DNA of 64,000 nt from Verrucomicrobiia bacterium (GCA_011525695.1 WYBX01000086.1:62001-126000), one strand, 5' to 3'. Shown: positions 55,758 to 64,000, numbered from the stretch's first letter. Notes: generated by a model not told the origin, from the sequence alone. Numbers and translations: made by a program.

Positions 55758-56005
55758 GCACCCTTGAAGACCAGAGGAGGTTGGGAGCGGACGAGTTCCC
55801 TTCGCCCCCAGAGGCGGCTCGAAGGTGCATCACCCGCGGTGCGCTGGAACCTCACCCCGAAATTGAACGGGGTTCCAACCTTGGCAGGCATGCGCCACGC
55901 TTCCAGCTTTCGGGGTCGTGACAGGACGTTGCGGAACGCAGCCTGGCACTATTTGGAGCTAAATCCTGCCGCGTGATAACCCATTTCATCCATTGCTGCG
56001 TCTGG

Positions 56006-56024
56006 GGAGCAAAGCTGGTGCTCC
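56006..56024. promoter_or_regulatory. Small hairpin before the interrupted STN start
   Basis: GGAGCA (56006-56011) pairs with TGCTCC (56019-56024) around a 7-base loop, ending two bases before the ATG at 56027. The position mirrors the inverted repeat before the paralogous TBDR at 50700, but the sequence differs. Between the FecR stop and this point (55758-56005) I see no gene. Confidence 0.3.
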
Positions 56025-56026
56025 GC

Positions 56027-56434
56027 ATGACGAATTCCCACTTGCCTGGCAGCCCGATGGTGGCGACCGCATTCTGGTGCGCGATGTGCGCGACCACGTC
56101 GGCGATCGGCGCGGAGGTGCAGAAGCGGAACTAAGATCTGCCGAGAGGCGACGCGGCCGCCACCCTGAAGCAATTTGCGACGGAGTCGGATGAGCAGCTG
56201 GTCTTCATGCTCGATGCCGTTCGTGGCGTGACCACGAATCCGGTGAAGGGCAAGTTCACCGCCGGCGAGGCCATCACGCGAATGCTCGCGAACACCGAAC
56301 TCGTCGTCCTGCGAGACGACAAGACTGGCGCGCTGATGGTGAATCGCGCCGAGCCGCCCGCGCCCACGCCTGTTCCGGAGGCCGCACCTCCGCCCCGCCG
56401 GTCTTCGAATTCCCATCAACCCCCACCCCCCACC
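56027..56434 (+). pseudogene. STN sensing domain interrupted by an in-frame stop codon
   Basis: From the ATG at 56027 the frame encodes a signal peptide (PMVATAFWCAMCATTSAIGA), then EVQKRN, then a TAA stop at 56132-56134, then DLPRGDAAATLKQFATESDE, then QLVFMLDAVRGVTTNPVKGK. The paralogue at 50.7 kb reads RRHYEVPAGDAARTLRQF, so the stop stands where an aromatic residue (usually Tyr or Phe) belongs. No frameshift is needed to align the two sides. As drawn, the STN domain cannot be made in one piece unless the stop is read through. The downstream part could be translated from the ATG at 56207. A sequencing error cannot be excluded. Confidence 0.75.
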
Positions 56435-59218
56435 ATGAAACGTAGAAACCTGATCGCCATTTTGAGCGCTTGGATCGGCTTGAGCGTCGCTCCCCTGGCT
56501 CCGGCCCAAACGCCCGTCGCCCCGGGCTCGATTCGCGGCGTAGTCACGAACGATTCCTCCGGCGCTTTCGTGGAAGGCGCGGAGGTCATCCTCGAAACCA
56601 CGCCGGCCCGCACGGATGTGACCGACAGCCAGGGCCGGTTCTTCATCGGCGGCATCGCGCCAGGCAGCTACCGGCTGCGCATCGCCTCCGCCGGCACTGC
56701 CACCAGCGACTTGACTGTGGCTGTCGAGTCCGGCGGGGTCCAGGTGCTGACCGTCAGGTTGAAATCGGACATCGTGATGATGGAGCCGCTGATGGTGACG
56801 GAGCAGGTCGCCGGCCAGGCACAGAGCCTGAACATCCAGCGTACGTCTGAAAACATCCGCAATGTCCTTTCGGAAGACGCGCTCGCAAACTCCCGGCTCG
56901 GCGAGGTGGGCGAAGTGCTGCAGGCAATTTCCGGAATTTACCTCGAGGCCAGCACGCACTTCCCCGTGCGTCCGGTGATTCGCGGGCTGAGTTCGGATTT
57001 CAATTCGGTGACCTACGATGGCGTGCGGATCGGCACCTGGCAGGGAACCCGTGATGCGCAGGTGGGCACGTTCCCGGCCGAGAATCTCTCGCGCGTGGAG
57101 GTGATGAAGTCGGTGACCCCCGACATGGAGGGCGATGCGATTGGGGGCAGCATCAACCTGGTCTCCAAACGCGCCTTCGATCTGACGAGCCGGCAACTGC
57201 GGTTCGGCGGGGGCCTGACCTACAACAACCAGCTCAGGAATTGGGACCGGCAGGTCAGCTTCGACTACGGGGATCGGTTTGGTCGCGACAACCGCTGGGG
57301 GGTATTTTCCTCGATCAATTACTACCGGACGGACCGGGCGTACCACAACGTCGCGGAGACTTATCAGGTCAATGCGTCGGATGAGTTCAACATTGCCACC
57401 CAGACGATCCTCGATCGCATCGAGGAAGGGTCGTGGAAATTGAAGTACACCGGCAGCATTGATTTCAAGTTGAGCGAGGCGACCGTCTTCTCGCTCCGCG
57501 GCATCTATAGCAACGATCACCGGTTCCTGGCCGATTATCGCACGATTTACCGGCCGGGTGCTCGGACCAACATCACCCCGGACAGTGCAACCGCCAACAA
57601 CGGCCGGGTCGACATCGATCGCCCCTACCGCGAGCCGGAAACAATCAACTACCAGATTTCGCTGAACCTGGAGCACACGCGCGACCTGTGGAAGATCGAT
57701 TCGACGCTGGGCTTCAACCGGATCAGCAACGTCTACCTCGAGACCATCACTCCGCTGATGTCTTTCAACAACGTCCTGCTGGCCTACGATCGCGCGGATC
57801 GCGATCATCCGACCTTCACCGTGACGAATGGAGTCGACCTGTCCGATCCGAGCCGGGTCTCCCAGCGTGAAATTTCGCGTACCCAGTTCAATTCGCGAAA
57901 CATCGGTTACAACTTCAGTTTGAATGCGCGACGTGACCTGCTGAACCTCCCCTTCAAGGCGTACGTGAAGACTGGCACGCGCTTGAAGTACAACGACTGG
58001 CGGCAGGATACCGGTGATCACGGCTGGTGGAACTATACTGGATCGATGAGCCCGGCGGAATTCACCATGCCCTACACCAATGACCGGTTCATGCGCGAGG
58101 CCAACGGCCGCGTGCGGATGGCGGGGGTGGCGGTGGATGTCGAGAAGTTCATCGACATCTTCCACAGCCGGCGGGGGGAGTTTACGCGTCAGGACAACCG
58201 CTCTGACATCCGGATCGCACAGGAGAACGCATCGTGGCAGGAGGGCATCTACGCCGCCTACCTGATGGGCAGCGCGAACATCGGCCGGCTTCATGTCGTG
58301 ACGGGCGGGCGCATCGAACGCACGGAGTACACTGGCAATTCCAACCAGGTCGACACGCCGAACGGAATTCTGACTTCCGTGAAGCGGGTGCGAACCACCG
58401 CCGAGTCGGATAATTTCCTGCCCGGGATCAATTTCACCTATGCCGTGACTCCACAGTTCCTGGTCCGAGCGGCGGTGACCAAGACCATCGCCCGTCCCAG
58501 TCAGCAGTTCCTGCTGCCGATCCGGACGGTCGATTCCACGGAGCTCGAGATCACGGATGGAAATCCCGACCTTGGGGTCACGGAATCGACGAACTACGAT
58601 TTGAGCGTCGAGTATTATCTCAAACCGATCGGCGTCCTGTCGGCCGGTGCGTTTCAGAAGGAAATCGATGGCTTCTACTTCAACCAGACCAGCACGGTGC
58701 AGAGCGGGGAGTTCGCCGGTTATGAACTGGAACGCCCCGAACTGGGGACTGGCGGCCGGATCAAAGGTCTCGAACTCGACCTGCAGAAGCGGCTGACCTT
58801 CCTGCCCGGGTTGCTCAGCGGGTTGGGCATCGGTACGAATTACACCTACATTGATGCCGAGGGAACCTACCCGAATCGACCCGGAACGACGCTGCCCTTC
58901 ATCGATACGGCCAAGAAGATCGGCAATCTCAATGTGTTCTATGCCCGCGGTCCGCTCGACCTGCGCGTGTTCATGAACTATCGCGGACCCTATCTGACGG
59001 GAGTCGGCAGCCGGGCCGCGCTGGATGTTTACGAGGACGAGCGCACGACCTGGAACTTCTTCGCGAAGTACAAGGTGAACAACCGGCTTATCCTGAATCT
59101 CGACGTGAATAATCTCACCGATTCAGCGAAGCGGAGCTACCAGGGAGACCCTTCGAACCCGCGATCCGTGCGTTATTATGACTGGGCAGTGAACTTCCGG
59201 GTGTCGTACAACCTGTAA
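56435..59218 (+). CDS. TonB-dependent receptor of the second module, starting at its own signal peptide
   Basis: From the ATG at 56435 the protein has 927 residues. An ATG at 56207 in the same frame would add part of STN and a Pro-rich linker. A signal peptide MKRRNLIAILSAWIGLSVAP is followed by a CarboxypepD_reg-like domain at about 28-110 (GSIRGVVTNDSSGAFVEGAE), a plug with RGLSSDFNSVTYDGVRIGTW and GDAIGGSINLVSKRAFD, and a barrel ending in VNFRVSYNL. It is highly similar along its length to the TBDR at 50.7 kb, indicating tandem duplication. Because its STN is split by a stop codon, it may have become a pure transporter or be controlled through the first module. The ligand is probably a related oligosaccharide. 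Confidence 0.9.
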   Translation: MKRRNLIAILSAWIGLSVAPLAPAQTPVAPGSIRGVVTNDSSGAFVEGAEVILETTPARTDVTDSQGRFFIGGIAPGSYRLRIASAGTATSDLTVAVESGGVQVLTVRLKSDIVMMEPLMVTEQVAGQAQSLNIQRTSENIRNVLSEDALANSRLGEVGEVLQAISGIYLEASTHFPVRPVIRGLSSDFNSVTYDGVRIGTWQGTRDAQVGTFPAENLSRVEVMKSVTPDMEGDAIGGSINLVSKRAFDLTSRQLRFGGGLTYNNQLRNWDRQVSFDYGDRFGRDNRWGVFSSINYYRTDRAYHNVAETYQVNASDEFNIATQTILDRIEEGSWKLKYTGSIDFKLSEATVFSLRGIYSNDHRFLADYRTIYRPGARTNITPDSATANNGRVDIDRPYREPETINYQISLNLEHTRDLWKIDSTLGFNRISNVYLETITPLMSFNNVLLAYDRADRDHPTFTVTNGVDLSDPSRVSQREISRTQFNSRNIGYNFSLNARRDLLNLPFKAYVKTGTRLKYNDWRQDTGDHGWWNYTGSMSPAEFTMPYTNDRFMREANGRVRMAGVAVDVEKFIDIFHSRRGEFTRQDNRSDIRIAQENASWQEGIYAAYLMGSANIGRLHVVTGGRIERTEYTGNSNQVDTPNGILTSVKRVRTTAESDNFLPGINFTYAVTPQFLVRAAVTKTIARPSQQFLLPIRTVDSTELEITDGNPDLGVTESTNYDLSVEYYLKPIGVLSAGAFQKEIDGFYFNQTSTVQSGEFAGYELERPELGTGGRIKGLELDLQKRLTFLPGLLSGLGIGTNYTYIDAEGTYPNRPGTTLPFIDTAKKIGNLNVFYARGPLDLRVFMNYRGPYLTGVGSRAALDVYEDERTTWNFFAKYKVNNRLILNLDVNNLTDSAKRSYQGDPSNPRSVRYYDWAVNFRVSYNL

Positions 59219-59355
59219 AGCGGAGTGCCTGGCGGAGCGCAGCGAACGGCGCGCCCCTGCAGGATCGAATATTACAATGCCAATCCGGAACGGCTCGTTG
59301 CCTCGTGCGTTTCGGATTTGAATCCTCCCTCCGCCGACTTGATTCTGCAACCAAG

Positions 59356-60417
59356 ATGCCATCCTCGATCCCGCTCCGAATCGCGCGCGTTTTTTGTGCC
59401 CTGCTGCTCGCCGCCACCTGCGGTTTCGCGGCCCAGCTGGACCTTCCGCCACCGGGCGCATTCACCATCGTCGTCATCCCGGACACGCAGGGCTATCGCG
59501 GCCGCGCCACCAAGGCGACGCCCGATAGCACCGATCCGCTGACAAATCCGGTGTTCCAGAACCATACCCGCTGGATCGTCGAGAACCGGCAGGAGCAGGC
59601 GATCGTCTTCGTCAGCCACGTGGGCGACATCGTCGACATCAACAATGACGAACAGTGGCAGCTGGCCCGCGAATGCCTGGACCGGCTGCATGGGGTGGTG
59701 CCCTACAGCCTCACCGTGGGCAACCATGACATGACCAAGGCGGGCGACTCGTCGCGGTTTCAGCACCAGTTCGGGGCGGAGCGGTTCAAGGCGTTCCCGT
59801 GGTACGGCGGGACCTTTGCCGCACGGCCGGCGACGCCGGCGGTCTCGGGCAACAACGCCAACAGCTTCCAGCTCTTCTCGGCCGGCGGACTCGACTTCGT
59901 CCACCTGTCGCTGGAGTGCAATGCCCCCGACGATGTCCTGGCCTGGGCCGACGGGCTGTTGCGAAAGCATTCCAGCCGGCGTGCGCTGATCACGACGCAC
60001 ATGGATCTGGGACCGCTCGAGCAGCCGAAATCCAACGAGGGATTCATCAAGGATCCCAAGGGCCGGATGCGCTGGGTGAAGATCCACGGAGCCCGCGGCA
60101 ACTCCGCCGTGCAGATGTGGGACAAGCTTTACCGCCGGCATGCCAACCTCGGATTCATCTTCTCGGGCGATCAGAGCCGGACCACCGCGATGCGACTCAC
60201 GGCGCGCGGCGATGCCGGCAACGTGGTGCATTCGCTGCTTTCCGACTACACCTCATCGGGGCCGCTGCGGCTGTATCGTTTCCTGCCGGCCGAAAACAAG
60301 GTGAGAGTCATCACGTACGACACGACCAAGCGTGAGATCGTGGAATCGACCCAGCACGTGAAGGATCGCGCGGAGCACCAGTTCACGATCGATTATCCGA
60401 TGGGCCGGGGCCGGTAG
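59356..60417 (+). CDS. Secreted metallophosphoesterase-like protein
   Basis: The protein has 353 residues. A signal peptide covers about 1-26 (IARVFCALLLAATCGFAA). The calcineurin-like core has VVIPDTQGY near 40, SHVGDIVD near 88, VGNHDM near 121 and TTHMD near 213. The final motif, normally GHxH, reads FSGDQSRTTA near 272, so the last metal-ligand histidines are missing. Members with IPDTQ starts are common secreted phosphoesterases in Verrucomicrobia and Planctomycetes. It may have altered activity. The GTG at 59305 is in frame, but the ATG at 59356 precedes the signal peptide directly. It follows the second TBDR by 137 bases on the same strand. Confidence 0.85.
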   Translation: MPSSIPLRIARVFCALLLAATCGFAAQLDLPPPGAFTIVVIPDTQGYRGRATKATPDSTDPLTNPVFQNHTRWIVENRQEQAIVFVSHVGDIVDINNDEQWQLARECLDRLHGVVPYSLTVGNHDMTKAGDSSRFQHQFGAERFKAFPWYGGTFAARPATPAVSGNNANSFQLFSAGGLDFVHLSLECNAPDDVLAWADGLLRKHSSRRALITTHMDLGPLEQPKSNEGFIKDPKGRMRWVKIHGARGNSAVQMWDKLYRRHANLGFIFSGDQSRTTAMRLTARGDAGNVVHSLLSDYTSSGPLRLYRFLPAENKVRVITYDTTKREIVESTQHVKDRAEHQFTIDYPMGRGR

Positions 60418-60429
60418 AACGATTGGCCG

Positions 60430-60969
60430 GGACGGGCTGCCCTCCGACTCGTCCTCCGTAGGCCTGGCGAAGGAGGAAGGCCCGGCGGAGGAGGAAGGCT
60501 CGGCGACGGGGGTCGGCCTTCCATGATTCCAAATCCGATCCCAGGATCTCATTTCCCCGTACAGATCACGTACCTGGAGGGACGCCCTCCGTGGCGTCCA
60601 CAAACCCGATGGAAGTTTCATTCTGTGCAGCGGATTGATCTTCATGGCCGTGACGGAGCACGGCCCTCCATGTACGAAGTTCGGAACGTTATGGCCGTGA
60701 CGGCCTGCCCTCCGACTTGTCCTCCGTAGGCCTGGCGAAGGAGGAAGGCTTGGCGACGGGGGTCGGCCTTCTATGAATCCAAATCCGACCCCAGGATCTC
60801 ATTTCCCCGTACAGATCACATACCTGGAGGGACGCCCTCCGTGGCGTCCACAAACCCGATGGAAGTTTCATTCTGCGCAGCGGATTGATCTTCATGGCCG
60901 TGACGGAGCACGGCCCTCCATGTACGAAGTTCGGAACGTTATGGCCGTGACGGAGCACGGCCCTCCATG
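60430..60969. repeat. Two tandem ~250-270-bp direct repeats carrying composite hairpins
   Basis: The units start with CTGCCCTCCGAC and CCTCCGTAGGCCTGGCGAAG at 60437 and 60705. Both include CCAGGATCTCATTTCCCCGT (60541 and 60791; offset 250). Unit 1 has an extra partial duplication of about 18 bases. Each contains the hairpins GACGCC/GGCGTC (60581-60586 with 60593-60598; 60831-60836 with 60843-60848) and GGCCGTG/CACGGCC (60647-60653 with 60660-60666; 60896-60902 with 60909-60915). Unit 2 has one more GGCCGTG hairpin at 60943-60962. The spacer matches the copies at 43.6 kb. Confidence 0.8.
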
Positions 60970-61021
60970 ATCCACTTTCGATTTCGGGTTCGAAGTCGCA
61001 CTGAACACAGAAGCCACGTGG

Positions 61022-61040
61022 CCACGGCGTCCCGCCGTGG
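61022..61040. repeat. 8-bp hairpin upstream of GH2
   Basis: CCACGGCG-TCC-CGCCGTGG is a perfect stem with a 3-base loop, 62 bases before the GH2 ATG. It may be a member of the interspersed hairpins or a leader structure. Function is unknown. Confidence 0.4.
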
Positions 61041-61101
61041 AAATGCGTTCGGAAACGCTGTGGAGGATTTACACTGCCGTTCCATCGGGCGATGCTCATC
61101 C

Positions 61102-63657
61102 ATGCGCCGATTCCTCCCTGCCGTTTTCCACACCCCATCGCGCCGCTTCCTTTCGCTCCTTACGGCGGTTTTCGCCAGTGTTGCCAGCGTTGGCTCCGCC
61201 GCCGCCCAGGTCACGGCTGCCACCCCGCGCGAGCGGGTTTCGCTGAACTCAGGCTGGCGCTTTGAAAAGCTGCCCACCGGCATGGCCGACGGGCTCGCCC
61301 GCGCCCAGCCGGGCTATGACGACGCCCGCTGGCGCAAGCTCGACCTGCCGCACGACTGGGGAATCGAGGGACCGTTCCGGCCCGAATTGCCCAACTCCAC
61401 GGCGAAGCTGCCGTGGGCCGGCATCGGCTGGTATCGGCTCCAGGTCACGGCCCCCGAATCGGATCGCGGCCGGCACGTCTTCCTCGATCTCGATGGTGCC
61501 ATGTCCCACGCGCAGATCTGGCTCAATGGCCAGCAGGTCGGCGAATGGGCTTTCGGATACACTTCGTTCCGCGTGGATTTGACGCGGCACTGGCGCCCCG
61601 GGGCTCCCAACGTCATCGCGATCCGGCTCGACAACCCGCCGGAATCCTCACGGTGGTATCCCGGCGGCGGCCTGTATCGGAATGTCTGGCTCGTGCGCAC
61701 CGGGCCCGTCCGGGTCGCCCATAACGGGGTGTTTGTCACCACTCCCGAGATTTCGCCGGAGCGGGCGAAGGTCGACTTGCGGGTATGGCTGGAGAACCGG
61801 TCGGGCCGGGCAGCCCGGATCGTGGTCCGCCACGAAATCGTCCCGCGGACGGAACCGTCACGGATCCTCGCCCGCACCGAAATGCCCGTCCGACTGATCC
61901 CTCCGGGCCGCGAGCTCGACCTGCAAACGCAGCTCGAAATCGAACGGCCGGCACTCTGGGACCTCGCGTCGCCGCAGCTTCACCTCGCGCGAACGTCCGT
62001 GGTCGTTGATGGCACGGTGGTGGACACGGTCGAGACCAGTTTCGGAATCCGCCGGGTTGAGATCCACCCGGCGAATGGAATCACCCTGAACGGCCGGCCT
62101 CTGCGGCTCAATGGAGTGTGCCATCACAGCGACATCGGGCCGCTCGGCACGGTCGTGAACATCCGGGCAATCGAACGGCAGCTCGAGATCCTGCGCGAAC
62201 TGGGCGCCAACGCGATTCGCGGAGCCCACAACCCGCTCGCGCCGGAGTTCCTCGATCTCTGCGACCGGATGGGATTCCTCGTGATCGCCGAGGCCTTCGA
62301 CGCCTGGCGATTCCCGGCCCGCGACTGGGTCCCGAACGACTATGCGCGCGACTTTGCCACCTGGAGCGAGTGGGACGTTCGCGCACTGGTCCGCCGTGAT
62401 CGCAATCACCCCAGCATCATCATGTGGAGTTCCGGCAATGAAATCCAGGATCAGCGGAAGCCGGACGGCGTCGAGGTCGCCAAGCGGCTGCGGAGTCTCT
62501 TCCATGAAGAGGATCCGACCCGGCCGGTGACCGGCGGGCTTGACGATCCGAATGTGGTCAAGAACGGGTTCCACCGCGGCTTCGATGTCATCGGGTACAA
62601 TTACAAGCCGCACCTCTATGCCGAGACGCGAAGGCTTGCGCCGGAATGGCCGGTTTTCGGCTCGGAGACCGCTTCGACGGTCACATCCCGCGGCGAGTAT
62701 TTCTTCCCGGTTGAACAGAAGCTCGGCGACGGTGCGGACGTGTTCCAGGTCAGTTCGTATGATTTGTATCATCCCCCATGGGCTTCGACTCCGGATGTGG
62801 AGTTTGCGCATCAGGACGACACGCCATCGGTCTTGGGCGAGTTTGTCTGGACGGGATTCGACTATCTCGGCGAACCGACCCCGTATGATCCCACGCGGTA
62901 TCTCAGTTACACTCCCGATCCCGAGGATCGCCGGCGGATGGTCGCCGCCACGGAGAAGAACGGCGGATTCGCGCCTTCGCGCAGTTCCTACTTCGGCATC
63001 GTCGATCTCTGCGGTTTTCCGAAGGACCGGTTTTATCTCTACCAGGCGCGCTGGCGGCCGGATCACCCAATGGCGCACCTGCTGCCGCACTGGACCTGGC
63101 CGGAGCGCGTGGGCCACGTCACGCCGGTCCATATCTATACCAGCGGCGACGAAGCTGAGCTTTTCCTGAATGGTCGTTCGCTCGGACGGAAGCAGCGCGG
63201 GCCGCGCGATTACCGGCTGAGGTGGGATGACGTCGTGTACCAGCCGGGTGAACTGCGCGTCGTCGCCTACAAGGGTGGCCGCGAATGGGCGACGGATGTC
63301 CAGCGCACATCGGGGGCAGCCACCGCCGTGGCGCTGACGGCCGACCGGGCGGCGTTGCGGGCGGACGGTGAGGACCTGGCCTTCATCACCGCGAGCATTC
63401 GCGACGCGGAAGGCCGGCTGGCGCCGCGGGCGTCGGATCGCGTGCGGTTCCGGATCGAGGGACCGGCGGATCTCGTCGCGGTGGACAACGGCGATGCCAC
63501 GCGGCTGGAGTCCTTCCAGGCGGACAATTGCCGGGCTTTCAATGGGCTCTGCCTTGCGATTATCCAGCCAAGGGCCGGACAACCGGGCACGATCATAGTG
63601 CATGCCGAGGCCGGGGGGCTCGCTCCGGCCAGGGTGGTGTTGCGGTCGGCCCGGTGA
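61102..63657 (+). CDS. Secreted GH2 beta-galactosidase-like glycoside hydrolase
   Basis: The protein has 851 residues. A signal peptide covers about 1-35 (FLSLLTAVFASVASVGSAAA). A sugar-binding jelly roll includes LNSGWRF, LPHDWGIEGPF and ARWRKLDL, and an Ig-like domain follows. The TIM barrel has acid/base Glu447 in SSGNEIQD and nucleophile Glu522 in FGSETAS. A DUF4982-like domain (YTSGDEAELFLNGRSLGRKQ) and a C-terminal Ig/invasin-like GH2 domain (FRIEGPADLVAVDNGDATRL) follow. That is the layout of secreted exo-beta-galactosidases and related GH2 enzymes. It should release terminal beta-galactose or a related sugar, perhaps from pectic side chains. The frame is open upstream to 60967 through repeat sequence, so the ATG at 61102 is preferred. 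Confidence 0.92.
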   Translation: MRRFLPAVFHTPSRRFLSLLTAVFASVASVGSAAAQVTAATPRERVSLNSGWRFEKLPTGMADGLARAQPGYDDARWRKLDLPHDWGIEGPFRPELPNSTAKLPWAGIGWYRLQVTAPESDRGRHVFLDLDGAMSHAQIWLNGQQVGEWAFGYTSFRVDLTRHWRPGAPNVIAIRLDNPPESSRWYPGGGLYRNVWLVRTGPVRVAHNGVFVTTPEISPERAKVDLRVWLENRSGRAARIVVRHEIVPRTEPSRILARTEMPVRLIPPGRELDLQTQLEIERPALWDLASPQLHLARTSVVVDGTVVDTVETSFGIRRVEIHPANGITLNGRPLRLNGVCHHSDIGPLGTVVNIRAIERQLEILRELGANAIRGAHNPLAPEFLDLCDRMGFLVIAEAFDAWRFPARDWVPNDYARDFATWSEWDVRALVRRDRNHPSIIMWSSGNEIQDQRKPDGVEVAKRLRSLFHEEDPTRPVTGGLDDPNVVKNGFHRGFDVIGYNYKPHLYAETRRLAPEWPVFGSETASTVTSRGEYFFPVEQKLGDGADVFQVSSYDLYHPPWASTPDVEFAHQDDTPSVLGEFVWTGFDYLGEPTPYDPTRYLSYTPDPEDRRRMVAATEKNGGFAPSRSSYFGIVDLCGFPKDRFYLYQARWRPDHPMAHLLPHWTWPERVGHVTPVHIYTSGDEAELFLNGRSLGRKQRGPRDYRLRWDDVVYQPGELRVVAYKGGREWATDVQRTSGAATAVALTADRAALRADGEDLAFITASIRDAEGRLAPRASDRVRFRIEGPADLVAVDNGDATRLESFQADNCRAFNGLCLAIIQPRAGQPGTIIVHAEAGGLAPARVVLRSAR

Positions 63658-64000
63658 ATCGGCTGCGCGTCGTCCGCGATTCGAACCGACGAAGTTCGGA
63701 ACGTTGTGGCCGTGACGGAGCCCGGCCCTCCATGATTGCAGCGCTCACATTTCGGTCGGAATGACTCGTTCGGCATGACCGTCCTGGAGGGACGACTCCC
63801 TCGGCAGGCTCGGGACCGTGAGCTCGTCGAACCGGCTTCGTGTCGTCCACAGGATTCTCGGTTCCTGGTCAGATTGAAACGCTTCGCGGCGACGAGACGC
63901 TGCTGCCACTTGAAGCAAGGTCCCCGGCCTCCATGAATCCTTCTCCGGCAGGTCAGTGACTGGGCTGTTCCCCGGGATTCTTCAGCTGTTCCTTCCAACC
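63658..64000. other. 343-base downstream region with hairpin repeats and no gene
   Basis: It contains a GGCCGTG-type hairpin at 63708-63727 (one mismatch) and a disrupted GACGAC/GTCGTC hairpin at 63791-63847. No gene was seen up to the window end. Confidence 0.6.
63791..63847. repeat. GACGAC/GTCGTC hairpin with a 45-base loop insertion
   Basis: The arms GACGAC (63791-63796) and GTCGTC (63842-63847) match the hairpins at 43.5-43.7 kb, but the usual 6-base loop is replaced by about 45 bases containing CGGCAGGCTCGGGACCGTGA and GCTCGTCGAACCGG. That insert resembles another REP type (CGAGCCTGTCGA-like), as if one repeat inserted into another. Confidence 0.55.

Larger units (their letters stand above)
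60418..61101. other. 684-base repeat-filled intergenic region
   Basis: No gene was seen between the metallophosphoesterase and GH2. The region is occupied by two long direct repeats (60430-60701 and 60702-60969) containing covarying hairpins, plus an 8-bp hairpin at 61022-61040 near the GH2 start. Short open frames inside are copies of one another and look like repeat translations. Confidence 0.7.

Noticed and set aside
55949..58294. A 781-codon minus-strand frame opposite the second TBDR.
   Set aside because: Antisense shadow of a high-GC gene; no domain signature, and the plus strand encodes a convincing receptor.
60523..60970. Two similar small frames in the repeats upstream of GH2.
   Set aside because: They are copies of the same repeat DNA, so their similarity reflects repetition, not protein selection.

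Overview
The window is high-GC bacterial DNA. I infer a polysaccharide-degrading member of Verrucomicrobiota, most like Opitutaceae. The reasons are: four large SusC-less TonB-dependent receptors (TBDRs), two of them with their own ECF sigma factor and FecR anti-sigma factor; many family S1 sulfatases; secreted PL1, GH28 and GH2 enzymes; and DUF5069, DUF6807 (PmoA-like) and DUF5009 proteins. No rRNA, tRNA, CRISPR array, transposase or phage gene was seen. The taxonomic call is inference from gene content.

Layout. (1) 1-10.9 kb, all plus strand: a 5'-truncated sulfatase, a sulfatase, a PL1 pectate-lyase-like protein, a TBDR, a purple-acid-phosphatase-like enzyme and a second PL1 protein. (2) 10.9-15.2 kb: DUF5069 (minus), a secreted DUF6807 protein (plus), a secreted TPR-like protein (minus), with many short interspersed repeats. 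(3) 15.2-23.0 kb: AraC regulator, Tat-exported Gfo/Idh/MocA oxidoreductase, a beta-hydroxyacid dehydrogenase overlapping an MFS transporter, a LacI regulator and a delta-60 repeat protein. (4) 23.2-31.5 kb: an operon of TBDR, sulfatase, FGE-like/BNR/MORN fusion, sulfatase. (5) 31.6-36.2 kb, minus strand: TBDR followed by a sulfatase. (6) 36.3-42.8 kb: a secreted leucine-rich-repeat protein, a double alpha/beta-hydrolase esterase (minus), then GH28 polygalacturonase and a Tat sulfatase as a pair. (7) 42.9-48.7 kb: MaoC-like hydratase, prolyl oligopeptidase (minus), a degenerate receiver next to an intact receiver, and a DUF5009 acyltransferase-like membrane protein (minus). (8) 48.8-59.2 kb: two tandem copies of an ECF sigma / FecR / STN-TBDR module. 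(9) 59.3-63.7 kb: a metallophosphoesterase-like protein, a repeat-rich intergenic region and a GH2 beta-galactosidase-like enzyme.

Taken together this is a large carbohydrate-utilisation island. Secreted lyases, GH28, GH2, an esterase and six sulfatases could strip and cut a sulfated, galacturonate-containing polymer; TBDRs would import oligomers; Gfo/Idh/MocA, dehydrogenase and MFS genes could handle the products; AraC, LacI and the two sigma/FecR pairs would sense them. The substrate is inference. The most unusual points are the TBDRs at 50.7 and 56.0 kb, where an STN sensing module is followed in frame by a complete second signal peptide and where the second copy carries a stop codon inside STN; a hairpin repeat family with covarying stems; and a sulfatase-operon fusion protein with an FGE-like fold that lacks the expected catalytic cysteines.
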